From: Verrucomicrobiales bacterium
Lineage (GTDB): Bacteria > Verrucomicrobiota > Verrucomicrobiia > Limisphaerales > UBA11320
DNA length: 64,000 bases
Assembly: GCA_016793885.1 (NCBI GenBank)
Contig: JAEUHE010000042.1
Coordinates: 186,001 to 250,000, forward strand
Direction of reading: 5' to 3'
Shown: positions 44,982 to 54,367 of the stretch, piece by piece
Numbering within the stretch: position 1 is the stretch's first letter
Layout of the letters: every line of letters starts with the position of its first letter
Translations under genes and position numbers: made by a program
Notes under the pieces: generated by a model
Seen by the model: the letters and a program-made list of their open reading frames with translations, nothing else
Databases searched by the model: none
Told to the model about the DNA's origin: nothing

Positions 44982-46183
44982 CCATTCTTCGAATTGTTCT
45001 CAAGAGCCTCCGGCAGCATCTGCTCTCCACGTCCATCACGGCCTGTTCGATCGCCCTGGCGACCGGCCTGTGGATCTCCGTTTGGGTGGTCAAGGATCAG
45101 TCTCAATCCACGTTTACCGGAGTCACTGCCGGGTTCCATGGGGTGCTGGGAGCACGAGGATCTTCGCTTCAGCTGGTGCTCAACTCCATCTTCCACCTGG
45201 AAGCCTCGCCGGGAAATCTCCCCTGGAGCGACTATGAGGACCTGCGTAAGGATGAGCGGGTGCAACTCGCCATTCCGCTGGCGGTGGGCGACAATTACCA
45301 CGGCTATCGACTGGTCGGCACCACCTCGGAGCTGTTCGAGAAGGGTGAGTATCGAGAAGGAAAGCCTTATCGGGTTCAACCTGGAGGACGATTCTTCGAC
45401 AGCCAGCGGCGGGAAGCGGTGGTGGGTAGCTTCGTGGCCCAGCAGCTGAGGCTCAAGGTGGGGGACACGTTTCATCCCTACCACGGCCTCATTTTTAACG
45501 AAAACGATCGGCATGCGGAGACCTATGTGGTGGTGGGCTTGCTCGAGCCTTCCAACACACCTGCCGATCGGGTGATCTGGATCCCCTTGGCCGGGATTCA
45601 AATGATGAGCGGTCACGATGCCAAGTCGGCCACTGAGATCAGCGCCGTGCTCGTGAGGCTCAAAACACCCATGGCGGGGAAGCAGCTTGAGATGCTCTAC
45701 AACAAGCAGGGGAACCGGCTGACGTTCGCCTGGCCGATCAGCACCATACTGGTTCAGCTGTTCGACAAGATTGCCTGGTTTGAGCGAGTGCTTGCCCTGG
45801 TCTCCTACCTGGTGGCATTGGTCGCGGCCGCCTCCGTTCTGGCCAGCATCTACAACTCGATGAACGAGCGTCGTCGGGAGATCGCGATTTTGCGCGCCTT
45901 GGGGGCGCGGCGCTTCACCGTGTTCGCCATCATCATTCTGGAGGCGACGGCGATCGCCGCAATCGGCATCCTGCTAGGGGCGGTGGTCTATGCCGTGCTC
46001 ATGTCAGGAGTGGCCAACCTCATTCGCGCGCAGACGGGCGTCGTTCTCAACCCATTTGAGCCGGCCGCGGTCATGTTGTGGGCGCCGCTGGCGATGTTGG
46101 GACTTGGGGCGTTGGCTGGAGTAGTGCCGGCGTTTAAGGCCTACCGCACCGATGTCGCTCAGAACCTGACGCCTGCCTCATGA
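44978..46183 (+). CDS. FtsX/MacB-type ABC permease
   Basis: The 401-residue permease has the four-helix MacB/LolC topology: a membrane helix at about 17-38, a large periplasmic domain (about 40-270), and three C-terminal helices within the FtsX domain (WFERVLALVSYLVALVAAASVL, FTVFAIIILEATAIAAIGILLGAVV, AVMLWAPLAMLGLGALAGVVP). The coupling segment MNERRREIAILRALGARR is typical. A partner at 44301 and a His-rich lipoprotein downstream suggest a lipoprotein-handling or mechanotransmission complex. Confidence 0.93.
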   Translation: MTILRIVLKSLRQHLLSTSITACSIALATGLWISVWVVKDQSQSTFTGVTAGFHGVLGARGSSLQLVLNSIFHLEASPGNLPWSDYEDLRKDERVQLAIPLAVGDNYHGYRLVGTTSELFEKGEYREGKPYRVQPGGRFFDSQRREAVVGSFVAQQLRLKVGDTFHPYHGLIFNENDRHAETYVVVGLLEPSNTPADRVIWIPLAGIQMMSGHDAKSATEISAVLVRLKTPMAGKQLEMLYNKQGNRLTFAWPISTILVQLFDKIAWFERVLALVSYLVALVAAASVLASIYNSMNERRREIAILRALGARRFTVFAIIILEATAIAAIGILLGAVVYAVLMSGVANLIRAQTGVVLNPFEPAAVMLWAPLAMLGLGALAGVVPAFKAYRTDVAQNLTPAS

Positions 46184-46235
46184 TCGTCGCCTCTGGACTC
46201 ACGGCTCCGGTTCCTCTACGTTCCTCGAACTCTCT

Positions 46236-46712
46236 ATGAAAATGCTCGCTCTCTTACTGGTAGGAATCTCAGCTTGGTTTCTGGCTGGTTGCGGTGACTC
46301 CCACTCTTCACACGATCACTCGAGTCATGGGGCTGGATCGGAGCATAGCCACGCGGCACCTCATGGCGGAACGTTGGTGGAACTCGGCCAGCACGCCTTT
46401 AACGTGGAGTTTGTGCGGGATCTCGAGGCGGGGAAGCTGATCGCTTACATTCTCGATGCGCACGCGGAATCCTACCTCCGGTTGCCGATACCCAGCTTTG
46501 AGGTGACCCTGATGAAGCCGGGCCAGCCTGAAACGGTAAAGCTTGCCGCGGTCGAGAATTCCAAGACCGGCGAGAAGGTGGGCGATACCTCGCAGTTCGA
46601 GGTGCAGGCGGATTGGCTCAAAGTAGCCTCCCCCTTGGCCGGGGAGATCAAAGAGTTGGATCTTCGCGGTTCCAAGTTCTCAGGGGGCAAGTTCCAGCTT
46701 CCGGGCAAATAA
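46236..46712 (+). CDS. His-rich lipoprotein
   Basis: The 158-residue protein has a lipobox (WFLAGC) after a signal peptide. The mature N-terminus is His-rich (GDSHSSHDHSSHGAGSEHSH, then APHGGTLVELG), a likely metal-binding stretch. The remaining 110 residues have no recognised fold; the HGGxLVELG motif recurs on PVC proteins near metal transporters. The gene starts 52 bp after the permease, with which it probably acts. The outer- or inner-membrane destination cannot be told. Confidence 0.82.
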   Translation: MKMLALLLVGISAWFLAGCGDSHSSHDHSSHGAGSEHSHAAPHGGTLVELGQHAFNVEFVRDLEAGKLIAYILDAHAESYLRLPIPSFEVTLMKPGQPETVKLAAVENSKTGEKVGDTSQFEVQADWLKVASPLAGEIKELDLRGSKFSGGKFQLPGK

Positions 46713-46796
46713 CCCCTGGCCGGGATGCGTGCCATCCAGCTGCGCTTAACAAACATGGCTTTCGACCTGGACCGTTAGCAATTGCGCGACTCGTGG

Positions 46797-49700
46797 ATGT
46801 CCTTACTGCTCCCAGCTTTGCGGCCCGTCATACCCGACCATCGGCTGATCACTCTCATCGGCGGTGGCAGCTACGGCCAAATCTGGCTGGCCCAGAATGT
46901 GGCGGGCGCTTATCGGGCGATCAAGGTGGTTTCACGGTCGAACTTCCACTCGGACCGCCCCTACGAGCGGGAGTTTGAGGGCCTTCAACGCTTTGAGCCC
47001 ATCTCTCGTTCTCACGAGGGCTTTCTTCAAATTCTGCATATCGGTCGCAACGACTCCGAGGGTTACTTCTACTATGTCATGGAGCTGGGGGACAGCCAGG
47101 ACGAGGCCTGGCAACAGGACCCCTCGAAGTATTCTCCGCGCACTCTGTCGAGTGAGTTGGTTCAGCATCTCCGGTTGCCCCTGGATCGCTGTCTCGAGGT
47201 GGGGCTCGAGTTGAGCGCCGCTCTGGCTCGACTTCATCTGCAAGGGCTGGTGCATCGAGACCTCAAACCGGCGAACATTGTCTTCGTGAATCGACGTCCC
47301 AAGCTGGCGGACATCGGATTGGTGACGGAGGCGGGCAACTCGGTGACCTTTGTTGGCACGGAAGGATACGTTCCCCGGGAAGGGCCGGGCGCGCCCAACG
47401 CCGACATCTATGCGCTAGGCAAGATTCTCTATGAGATGGCAACCGGCTTCGATTGTTCTCGTTTCCCCGATCTGCCGGAGGAACCTCCAACTCCCGTGGG
47501 GAGTCTGACTTTTGCCGAATGGAATGAAGTCGTCTGCAAGTGTTGTGACGAAGATCCCTGGCGTCGCTACCAACAGGCGGAGGACCTCCGATTCCACCTG
47601 TCTCTGCTTAAGGCGGGAAGCTCGCTTCGACGACTTCTGAGACTGGAACGCACGCTGCAGCGCGTTCGGCGTCTCGCCCTCCCCGGCCTCTTGATGCTTG
47701 TCGCGGCGGCGGCGGTGGGCTTTTCCGTCTGGCGTTCGCGCCAGGATGCTGCGGTCATTTCGCGGCGGGAGTTCGAGCTGTCCCAGAGGAAGGTGGGATC
47801 GTTCGTCGCTACCGGTGGCCAAGCCATGCAGAGTGGAGACTTTTCTGGCGCGCTGCCGTGGTTCACCGCTGCACTGGCGCTGTTGGACAACGATCCAATG
47901 GCGTTAGAAACCCATCGGACCCGCATGGCCGCGGTCTTGGACCGATCTCCTCAGCTGAAGCAGCTTTGGTTCTCCGAGCACGAAGCGCGTTTCGGCCAGT
48001 TCACGACCAATGGCGAATCGGCTCTGGTGCAGACGCTGAGCGGTCGGTTTCAGCTCCGCCGGGTGTCGGACGGCGCCAGCCTTTCGCCTGAGTTTGGTAG
48101 CCTGAAAGGCGAGGAGCTTGCCTGCCTTTCCGCCGATGCCACGCTGGCGCTGACAAGCTCGCGCCGGGAGATGTTAATTCGTCTCTGGGATCTGCGCGGC
48201 GATAAGCCGGTGGGCCAGGTTCAGTTTCACAGCTGGGTCACTGCCGCGAGGCTTAGCCCGAATGCCGATCGGGTCGTGGTGGGGCTCTATGATGGCAGCG
48301 TGGTGATTCATCACCTGGCGACTCAGCGGCAGGTGGTGCTGCGCGCCCACAGCAAGCGCGTCTTGCATGTGACGTTCGATCGACACGGAGACCGACTGCT
48401 CACCTGCGGTGAGGACGGACAAGCCTGTATCTGGCACGGGGTCACCGGGGAGCGGATTTCGCGCTTTCTGGATCACGCCAACTGGGTTACCTGGGGTGCC
48501 TTCAGCCCTGACGGATCCAGAGTGGTTACGGCCGGTTTCGATCGAACCCTTCGAGTTTGGAACCCGGTCGACGGCGCTCCTTTGCTCCCAGCGCCCTTCG
48601 ACCTCGCCTCGGTGGCTCGGAGTGTGGAGTTCACCGCCGATGGGCGGAACCTGGTGATCTCTGATTTCGAATTCCGAGTGCTCGTCCTGGATGCTCTGGA
48701 CGGACAGCGTGCCGGTCCGGTGTTTCACCACGGCGAGCATGTGGTTTTTGCTGATGCTAGCCCATCGGGAGATCGGCTCCTGTCGGTCTCACAGGACGGA
48801 ACCACCCGCATCTGGCAGATTCCGAAGAAGGTTCCGGTGAGCTCTTGGGCCGTGCTGGATTTTCAGCCCATGGCACAGCGGGGTATCGTCCTGACCAATG
48901 GCCGCTTCGCCGAACTCGAGCTTCCGCTCGGAGCGATCCGCGCCCAGCGGAACGAAATGGCGGAAGATCGTGCGCCTGTAGCTCGCTTTCTCGCGGATGG
49001 ACAGTCGTGTGCCACCTTGTCGGAGGTCGTGACTGCGGACGCGGACCCTGAACCCATGCGTGTGCTGAAACGAATCGATTTTGCCGGCGAAGCTAGCGAT
49101 TCGATCGCGCTGCGTCTGCCCGCCGCTTTCGATCGATTCCTTGGGCTAGGGACCCAGCGCTCCATTGCGGTGTGGTCCACGAATGTGCTGACGCGGTATG
49201 AGCTGGGAGCAGCGCGCCAGAGTTGGCAGGTAGAGTTCGGCGGATCGCGGCTGCATCAGGTTTTCCCGGACTCGGCGGGCGAGCGAATCGCTGTGGCGTT
49301 GACGGGGCGGGCGGGCCATTCATTGCAGCTGCTGGATTCCTCAGATGGACGATCGATTTGGGGCGGTCCGGTCCAGGTCAAGGGTGAGATCAAGGCCGTC
49401 GCATTTTCTCAGGATGGGAAATGGCTGGCGGTGGCTTGCAGCAGCAGTCCGGCACGGAGCGAAGCCGCATTCGTTTTCGAGTGCCGTTCCGGACGCCTCG
49501 TCGGCGAACCGTTCTTTCACCGCGATGGGGTCCTCTCGGTGGCATTCAGTCCGAGCGGGAAAGTCTTGGTGACCTGCGGCGAAGACAAGACCACACTGAT
49601 CCGCAGCTTGGAGACCGGACAGCAGCTGGTGCGCCCTCTGCTGCATCAGGAACAAGTGCTGCGCGCGGTGTTCAGTTGGGATGGCCGCTGGCTGGCGACT

Positions 49701-50018
49701 TTATGCAAGAATCAAGTCCTCCAGGTCTGGGATGTTGGAACCGGGGACCCAATCACTCCTCCCATCGATCTTCCCGGACGATGCAACCAGGTCGCTTTTC
49801 ATCCCCAGGCGCAAGGAGTTTGGGCGTGGGCTCCTTCGGACGGCCAGCTCATGGGTGAGGTCTGCTGGGTGCCGCTTCGGCGAGAAACACGGAGCCTGGA
49901 TGAACTCGCCGCCATTGCTCGGGTCTTGTCCGCCCAGTATTATCACTACAGCGGGGGACTGTTGCCCTCGCCTCGCAAAGTGCTGGATGAAAGCTGGTCC
50001 AAGGTGCAAAGCCCTTGA
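46797..50018 (+). CDS. Ser/Thr protein kinase with C-terminal WD40 propeller
   Basis: About 1073 residues. The kinase domain (about 15-275) has a Gly-rich loop (IGGGSYGQIWLAQN), ATP-binding Lys in RAIKVV, catalytic loop VHRDLKPANIVF and metal motif ADIGLV in place of DFG. A single membrane helix (GLLMLVAAAAVGFSVW, about 300) separates it from a WD40-like domain (about 400-1040) in which blades such as VLHVTFDRHGDRLLTCGEDGQACIW and VTWGAFSPDGSRVVTAGFDRTLRVW are clear. Kinase in the cytoplasm and propeller outside is the expected topology. The start at 46797 replaces a TTG at 46782. A terminator follows at 50051. Confidence 0.92.
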   Translation: MSLLLPALRPVIPDHRLITLIGGGSYGQIWLAQNVAGAYRAIKVVSRSNFHSDRPYEREFEGLQRFEPISRSHEGFLQILHIGRNDSEGYFYYVMELGDSQDEAWQQDPSKYSPRTLSSELVQHLRLPLDRCLEVGLELSAALARLHLQGLVHRDLKPANIVFVNRRPKLADIGLVTEAGNSVTFVGTEGYVPREGPGAPNADIYALGKILYEMATGFDCSRFPDLPEEPPTPVGSLTFAEWNEVVCKCCDEDPWRRYQQAEDLRFHLSLLKAGSSLRRLLRLERTLQRVRRLALPGLLMLVAAAAVGFSVWRSRQDAAVISRREFELSQRKVGSFVATGGQAMQSGDFSGALPWFTAALALLDNDPMALETHRTRMAAVLDRSPQLKQLWFSEHEARFGQFTTNGESALVQTLSGRFQLRRVSDGASLSPEFGSLKGEELACLSADATLALTSSRREMLIRLWDLRGDKPVGQVQFHSWVTAARLSPNADRVVVGLYDGSVVIHHLATQRQVVLRAHSKRVLHVTFDRHGDRLLTCGEDGQACIWHGVTGERISRFLDHANWVTWGAFSPDGSRVVTAGFDRTLRVWNPVDGAPLLPAPFDLASVARSVEFTADGRNLVISDFEFRVLVLDALDGQRAGPVFHHGEHVVFADASPSGDRLLSVSQDGTTRIWQIPKKVPVSSWAVLDFQPMAQRGIVLTNGRFAELELPLGAIRAQRNEMAEDRAPVARFLADGQSCATLSEVVTADADPEPMRVLKRIDFAGEASDSIALRLPAAFDRFLGLGTQRSIAVWSTNVLTRYELGAARQSWQVEFGGSRLHQVFPDSAGERIAVALTGRAGHSLQLLDSSDGRSIWGGPVQVKGEIKAVAFSQDGKWLAVACSSSPARSEAAFVFECRSGRLVGEPFFHRDGVLSVAFSPSGKVLVTCGEDKTTLIRSLETGQQLVRPLLHQEQVLRAVFSWDGRWLATLCKNQVLQVWDVGTGDPITPPIDLPGRCNQVAFHPQAQGVWAWAPSDGQLMGEVCWVPLRRETRSLDELAAIARVLSAQYYHYSGGLLPSPRKVLDESWSKVQSP

Positions 50019-50050
50019 GTTTCGGCTGGCAGCCTGTGGGACTTGTCTCC

Positions 50051-50071
50051 ACCCCGACTCGGAGTCGGGGT
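50051..50071 (+). terminator. Candidate intrinsic terminator of the kinase gene
   Basis: An 8-9-bp stem (50052-50059 with 50063-50070) with a CGG loop is followed by TTATTTCT. It lies 33 bp after the kinase stop. The T-run is short, so termination strength is uncertain. Confidence 0.65.
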
Positions 50072-50164
50072 TATTTCTAGCAGGCCCACGTCCAGAAAGC
50101 CCTGGAACCAAGGATTAGCCGTGGTGAGCACCTTGTAAAACGATATTCTAAGTCCGACGGCCTG

Positions 50165-52141
50165 CTAGAAAGAGAGCTTGTTCGGAGAGACTGGAGCGGC
50201 CGATCTTCGACGCTCCTTGTGAATCGGGTGGGAAGGTTGGCCGCCTTCCGGGCTTGAACCTGTCGCTCCCGGCGTTTCGTCGGCGGGCTGGCTGGCAGAA
50301 CTGCCCACCAGCTTGTCGAGTTCAGTCATCGCTTGCTTGAGAACCTCCGCTTGCTTGCTCAGACCGCTCGCCGAGGCGGTGGTTTGCTCCGCTCCTTGGG
50401 AATTCTGGATCGCGATTTTCTCGATCTGCTGGATGCCCTCCTTGATCTGGTTGATGCCGACATCCTGGTCGGAGGAAGCCTTGGCGATCTGGGCTACCAG
50501 ATCATCCACTTCTTTCACTTTTTTCACGATCACCTGCAGCCGTTCGGTCATTTCCCGGGTGATCTGGACCCCCTGTCGGCTGCACGTGCAGGAGTGGGCG
50601 ATTTTTTCACTCGTTTCCGCAGCGGCGGCAGCGGAGCGCTGAGCCAGGTTGCGAACCTCATTGGCCACCACCGCGAAGCCCAGTCCGGCATCACCCGCGC
50701 GCGCGGCTTCCACGGCCGCATTCAGCGCCAGGATGTTCGTTTGAAAAGCGATCTCGTCGATGGTCTTTAGGATCTTTCCGACGTCGCTGCTCGAGGTCTG
50801 GATGTCGCTCATGGCCGCCTGCATTCGGTCCATGTCCCGACTGCCCAAGTCCACGACCTCGCAGGCCGATGCGGTCACGGCCTTGGCGGTGGCGGCGTTC
50901 AGGGAGTTCTGGCGGGAGAGATCCGCGATGGTGGCCGTCGCGCTGGCGGTTTCCTCGACAGCGCTGGCCTGGAGGTGAGCGCCATCACTCAGTCTGCTAC
51001 TGGAACCCTGCATCGCAGAGGAAGCCTGGTTGACGCGCTGGGTGCCGGCCTTGACGCGCGCGGTCACCAGGCAGATCTGGCGAGTCGTGGCCCGAGCGAT
51101 CAAAAAGGCAATCAGCGTGCCTGCTATCACGGTGATGATGGAAACGATCAAGCTGATCTGGACCGTTCTCTTGGACTTCTCTGCCAGCAGAATCTGTCCG
51201 GCGTCAAATTGGCGTTCGGTGGCCGTCCTCAGTCTTGCCACATTTTGAGTGATCTCCTGGGCGAGGTGCGCGAAGAATTCGTAATCTGCCTTCGCTGCCA
51301 GCGCTTGGCTGGCCTTATCGAAAGTTTTTGTGAACTGAGCCTCCATCTCGTCGAGCAAGGGCTTGGTCGCCTCGCTGTCCTTGGACTTGCGCAGTGCTTC
51401 GAGCCCTTCGGTGAATTTGGCTCGTCCGACGAAGTTCAGGTCTCGAATGGAGGTGGTATGCAGCACGGCCAGCACGCCCCGGGTCATCACGTTGAATGAT
51501 TTGGGATCCAGAGGGTAGGCATCCAGAACTTTGCGGAACGTCTTGGCGAGCGCCTCCTTGGAACTCTCCAGTTCGCCGCGATTAACGAGCCGGCTTTCCG
51601 CGAGTTGGGCGGACTTCACACCCGCTTGCCGAAAGCGAACGGCATTGGTGCTCAGGAGGCTGATCAGCTGTCCCATGGTGCGGATCTCCGTCGATTTGAC
51701 GTCCTCCGTCGCGGCCACTGAGGCGGATGCGATGCCCCCGGAATTGGGGCGCGTGTCGACCGAACCGCCCTCGGGAGGTGGGGCGGCGCTAGAGCTAGAA
51801 CCACTGGTGGACGGCGCGAGAGCCTCCGAGTGAAACCGCTTGAAACGCTCTGAATTCAGTTGGCTGAGAGAGGAGTCGAGTTTGCTCAGTTGAGTATCCA
51901 GCTCCCGTTGGGCGGCTTGCACATCGCTCACGCGCAAGGCCAGGAACGACTCCGCCACCAGGTGCCCGATCTCGTCTACCTGAGATTTGATCTCCAGTGC
52001 CTCCCGATAAAGCGGGATTCGCTCGCTGCTTTCCAACTCAATGATTGCCACAATGGCACGAAGCTCGAGGTAGACCAGGCCGACAACGACCGCGAAACCG
52101 GCTACGAGCACGCCCACGGCGGTGAGGATTCGTTTGAGCAT
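50165..52141 (-). CDS. Methyl-accepting chemotaxis protein
   Basis: The 658-residue protein has an N-terminal membrane helix (about 7-30), a periplasmic sensor region (about 30-340), with a helical bundle and a low-complexity Ser/Pro linker (STSGSSSSAAPPPEGG), a second membrane helix (IVSIITVIAGTLIAFLIA, about 335-355), HAMP-like linker and a C-terminal signalling domain. The hairpin tip VGKILKTIDEIAFQTNILALNAAVEAARAGDAGLGFAVVANEVRNLA is intact. Together with the flagellar operon this indicates chemotactic motility. The ligand is unknown. Confidence 0.95.
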   Translation of the reverse strand: MLKRILTAVGVLVAGFAVVVGLVYLELRAIVAIIELESSERIPLYREALEIKSQVDEIGHLVAESFLALRVSDVQAAQRELDTQLSKLDSSLSQLNSERFKRFHSEALAPSTSGSSSSAAPPPEGGSVDTRPNSGGIASASVAATEDVKSTEIRTMGQLISLLSTNAVRFRQAGVKSAQLAESRLVNRGELESSKEALAKTFRKVLDAYPLDPKSFNVMTRGVLAVLHTTSIRDLNFVGRAKFTEGLEALRKSKDSEATKPLLDEMEAQFTKTFDKASQALAAKADYEFFAHLAQEITQNVARLRTATERQFDAGQILLAEKSKRTVQISLIVSIITVIAGTLIAFLIARATTRQICLVTARVKAGTQRVNQASSAMQGSSSRLSDGAHLQASAVEETASATATIADLSRQNSLNAATAKAVTASACEVVDLGSRDMDRMQAAMSDIQTSSSDVGKILKTIDEIAFQTNILALNAAVEAARAGDAGLGFAVVANEVRNLAQRSAAAAAETSEKIAHSCTCSRQGVQITREMTERLQVIVKKVKEVDDLVAQIAKASSDQDVGINQIKEGIQQIEKIAIQNSQGAEQTTASASGLSKQAEVLKQAMTELDKLVGSSASQPADETPGATGSSPEGGQPSHPIHKERRRSAAPVSPNKLSF

Positions 52142-52256
52142 AAACTAACTGTAGAAACTAAGTTCTGGACAGGATGGGGCCCGGGATGAGGCTCCTTTCG
52201 CGCCGGGCGTCCCCGTGGAGTGCTCGCTCATGAGCCTCAGCGGAGGGGATATCTCC

Positions 52257-52817
52257 TTACTTCTTCTCGGCCAACTGCTTTTTGAGCCGATCCATTTGCT
52301 CCAACCCTTCCTCCATCTCCTCTTTCACCGCTTTGAGGTCATCCTCTCCTTTGCTCACCGCATAATTTTGGGCGGCTTTCAGCACCAGCAGGGGATGTAC
52401 AATTGAGTGGATTGGATCGGTAAAGTGTTCGTTGCTCTCTTCCTTGAGATCCACGCCGGGGTCGTTCCCTGGTTTGGAAAAGTAACCCAGATCATGCCAT
52501 TCGGTCTCCAGAGATTTGAAATCTAGCTTCTCCATGGCGGGGATGCTGGCTACCACGGTCTTGAGTAGCTTGGCTCCTGCGGGAAAGGCTTTGCCATACT
52601 CTTCCGCGGCCCATGATGCATCGGCTAGACACTCTCGGACATGTTTCTCCACAACCGTCGCATCGATTTTTTTCGTGATCGCCATTTCGAGGATGGCTTT
52701 CGCGTTCTTACTATAGTTCTGGGTGTGTTTTTCGAGAGCCGCCGAGTCGGTCGCCGCCCCCGCCCTCACCAAAGAAAGTCCGAGTAGGACTCCACTTATC
52801 AATTTGTTGAATCTCAT
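52257..52817 (-). CDS. Secreted helical protein of unknown function
   Basis: The protein of about 186 residues begins with a signal peptide (NKLISGVLLGLSLVRAGAA). The mature part is mostly helical and charged, with several conserved-looking segments (TVVEKHVRECLADASWAAEEYGKAFPAG, VHPLLVLKAAQNYAVSKGEDDLKAVKEEMEEGLEQMDRLKKQLAEKK). I do not recognise the family. The ATG at 52817 is preferred to 52859, which lacks a signal. It stands between the chemoreceptor and GntP genes on the same strand without obvious link. Confidence 0.8.
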   Translation of the reverse strand: MRFNKLISGVLLGLSLVRAGAATDSAALEKHTQNYSKNAKAILEMAITKKIDATVVEKHVRECLADASWAAEEYGKAFPAGAKLLKTVVASIPAMEKLDFKSLETEWHDLGYFSKPGNDPGVDLKEESNEHFTDPIHSIVHPLLVLKAAQNYAVSKGEDDLKAVKEEMEEGLEQMDRLKKQLAEKK

Positions 52818-52960
52818 ACTTCTTGATGTGGAGGTGTTTTTTATTTCGTCAGCTTGCATTCCTCCCTCCTCTGTCTTTCATCGGTCAGCTAGCGGATCCC
52901 TTAAACGAGAATTGCCTGGGGTTATGGCAGTTCCCGTTCAGTTGGCTGGACTGGCTGTGT

Positions 52961-54340
52961 CTAGATCACCAGGCTGATTCCATACGCGATCAGCATGCCG
53001 ACGATTCCGACAATGGTTTCAGTGATCGTCCAGGTGCGCAGTGTCTGACCTACGGTCAGGCCTAAGCTTTCTTTGACGATCCAGAATCCGCCGTCGTTCA
53101 GGTGTGAAAGGAAGAGTGACCCGCAGCCGATGGCAATGACAATCAGCTCGCGGTTCACCTCCATGTTGCCCTCCAGGGCAGGGGCCAGCAGGCCGGCCGC
53201 TGTCGTGATCGCCACGGTGGCCGAGCCGGTGGCCACTCGGATGAAGGCCGCCATCAGCCACCCATAGATAAGCAGCGGCAAGTGAATCGATCCCGCGAAA
53301 GAGGCCAGGGAACCTGCCACTCCGCTCTCTTTCAGCACGCGGGCGAAGCCTCCGCCACCCCCCACGACCAGCAGCGTCATACCGATGGTTCCGATGCTTT
53401 GTTCGGTGAACCGGAGGACTTCACTCCTAGAATAGCCGCAGGCGGTTCCCAGGGACCAACTAGCGAAAAGCACCGAGATCATCAGCGCGATCGTGGGGTT
53501 GCCGAGGAAGGCCATGGCAGCACGCCAGGGGTTTTCCTTGCTCAAGGTCAGTTCTGTCACCGTGGTCAGGAGCATCAGAAGAATGGGCAACAGGATCGAG
53601 ATGAGAGTGATGGTGAAGCCCGGCAGGACCAGGTCGCTTCGCAGGTTATCCTGCTTGGAGGGAGACGGTGGGGCTGTCACCGGGATATGTGCGACCACCA
53701 GCCGCGCGAAAAGCGGCCCAGCCAGCAAAATGGTGGGAATGCCCACGACCATGCCCCACACCAGCACCATGCCCATGTTGGCCTTGAGCAGGTCAACCGC
53801 GACAACCGGTCCGGGGTGAGGCGGCATAAGCCCGTGCATGACCGAGAGGCAGGCGAGCATGGGGATCGCCAGAAGCAGAAACGGTTGTTTGGTCTCCCTG
53901 GTAAGCGTCAACAGGATTGGCAGCAGCAGGAGCAGACCGACCGCAAACCAGGTTGCCAGTCCGACCGCCAGCGCCAGGATCATCATGCACCACATGGCGT
54001 GGCGGGAGCCGAACCAGCTGTTGATGCGTTGAGCGAGCACTTCCGCACCGCCCGATTCAGCCAGCAGCTTGCCTAGCATGGTGCCCAGGCCGATCACCGC
54101 CGCGATCCCGCCCAACGTGGCCCCCACGCCAGCCGCGAACACGCTGACGATTTCCCCCATGCTCAGAGGGTGTGGCTTGCCGGTAGCTGGGATGCCGAAC
54201 GTTAGAGCGCCAATGCCCACAAGCAGGGAGGCCAGGGCCAGGGCGATAAATGGGTTGAGCTTGAGGCGCGTCACCAGCACCACCAGCCCGGCCACCGCGA
54301 CCAAGGCCAGCAGGATCAGTTTCCAATCGTCGGGTGTCAT
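52961..54340 (-). CDS. GntP-family permease (459 residues)
   Basis: A normal-length GntP gluconate:H+-type symporter with about 12-14 hydrophobic segments. Family features include the N-terminal LKLNPFIALALASLLVGIGALTFGIP, the VIGLGTMLGKLLAESGGAEVLAQRI segment, LMPPHPGPVVAVDLLKANMG, and the C-terminal ATGSATVAITTAAGLLAPALEG and HLNDGGFWIVKESLGLTVGQTLRTWTITET motifs. Likely substrates are gluconate or related sugar acids. The gene lies 27 bp after its larger paralog. Confidence 0.94.
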   Translation of the reverse strand: MTPDDWKLILLALVAVAGLVVLVTRLKLNPFIALALASLLVGIGALTFGIPATGKPHPLSMGEIVSVFAAGVGATLGGIAAVIGLGTMLGKLLAESGGAEVLAQRINSWFGSRHAMWCMMILALAVGLATWFAVGLLLLLPILLTLTRETKQPFLLLAIPMLACLSVMHGLMPPHPGPVVAVDLLKANMGMVLVWGMVVGIPTILLAGPLFARLVVAHIPVTAPPSPSKQDNLRSDLVLPGFTITLISILLPILLMLLTTVTELTLSKENPWRAAMAFLGNPTIALMISVLFASWSLGTACGYSRSEVLRFTEQSIGTIGMTLLVVGGGGGFARVLKESGVAGSLASFAGSIHLPLLIYGWLMAAFIRVATGSATVAITTAAGLLAPALEGNMEVNRELIVIAIGCGSLFLSHLNDGGFWIVKESLGLTVGQTLRTWTITETIVGIVGMLIAYGISLVI

Positions 54341-54367
54341 ATCCAGGACTGCAGCCTTCAGCGCTCC

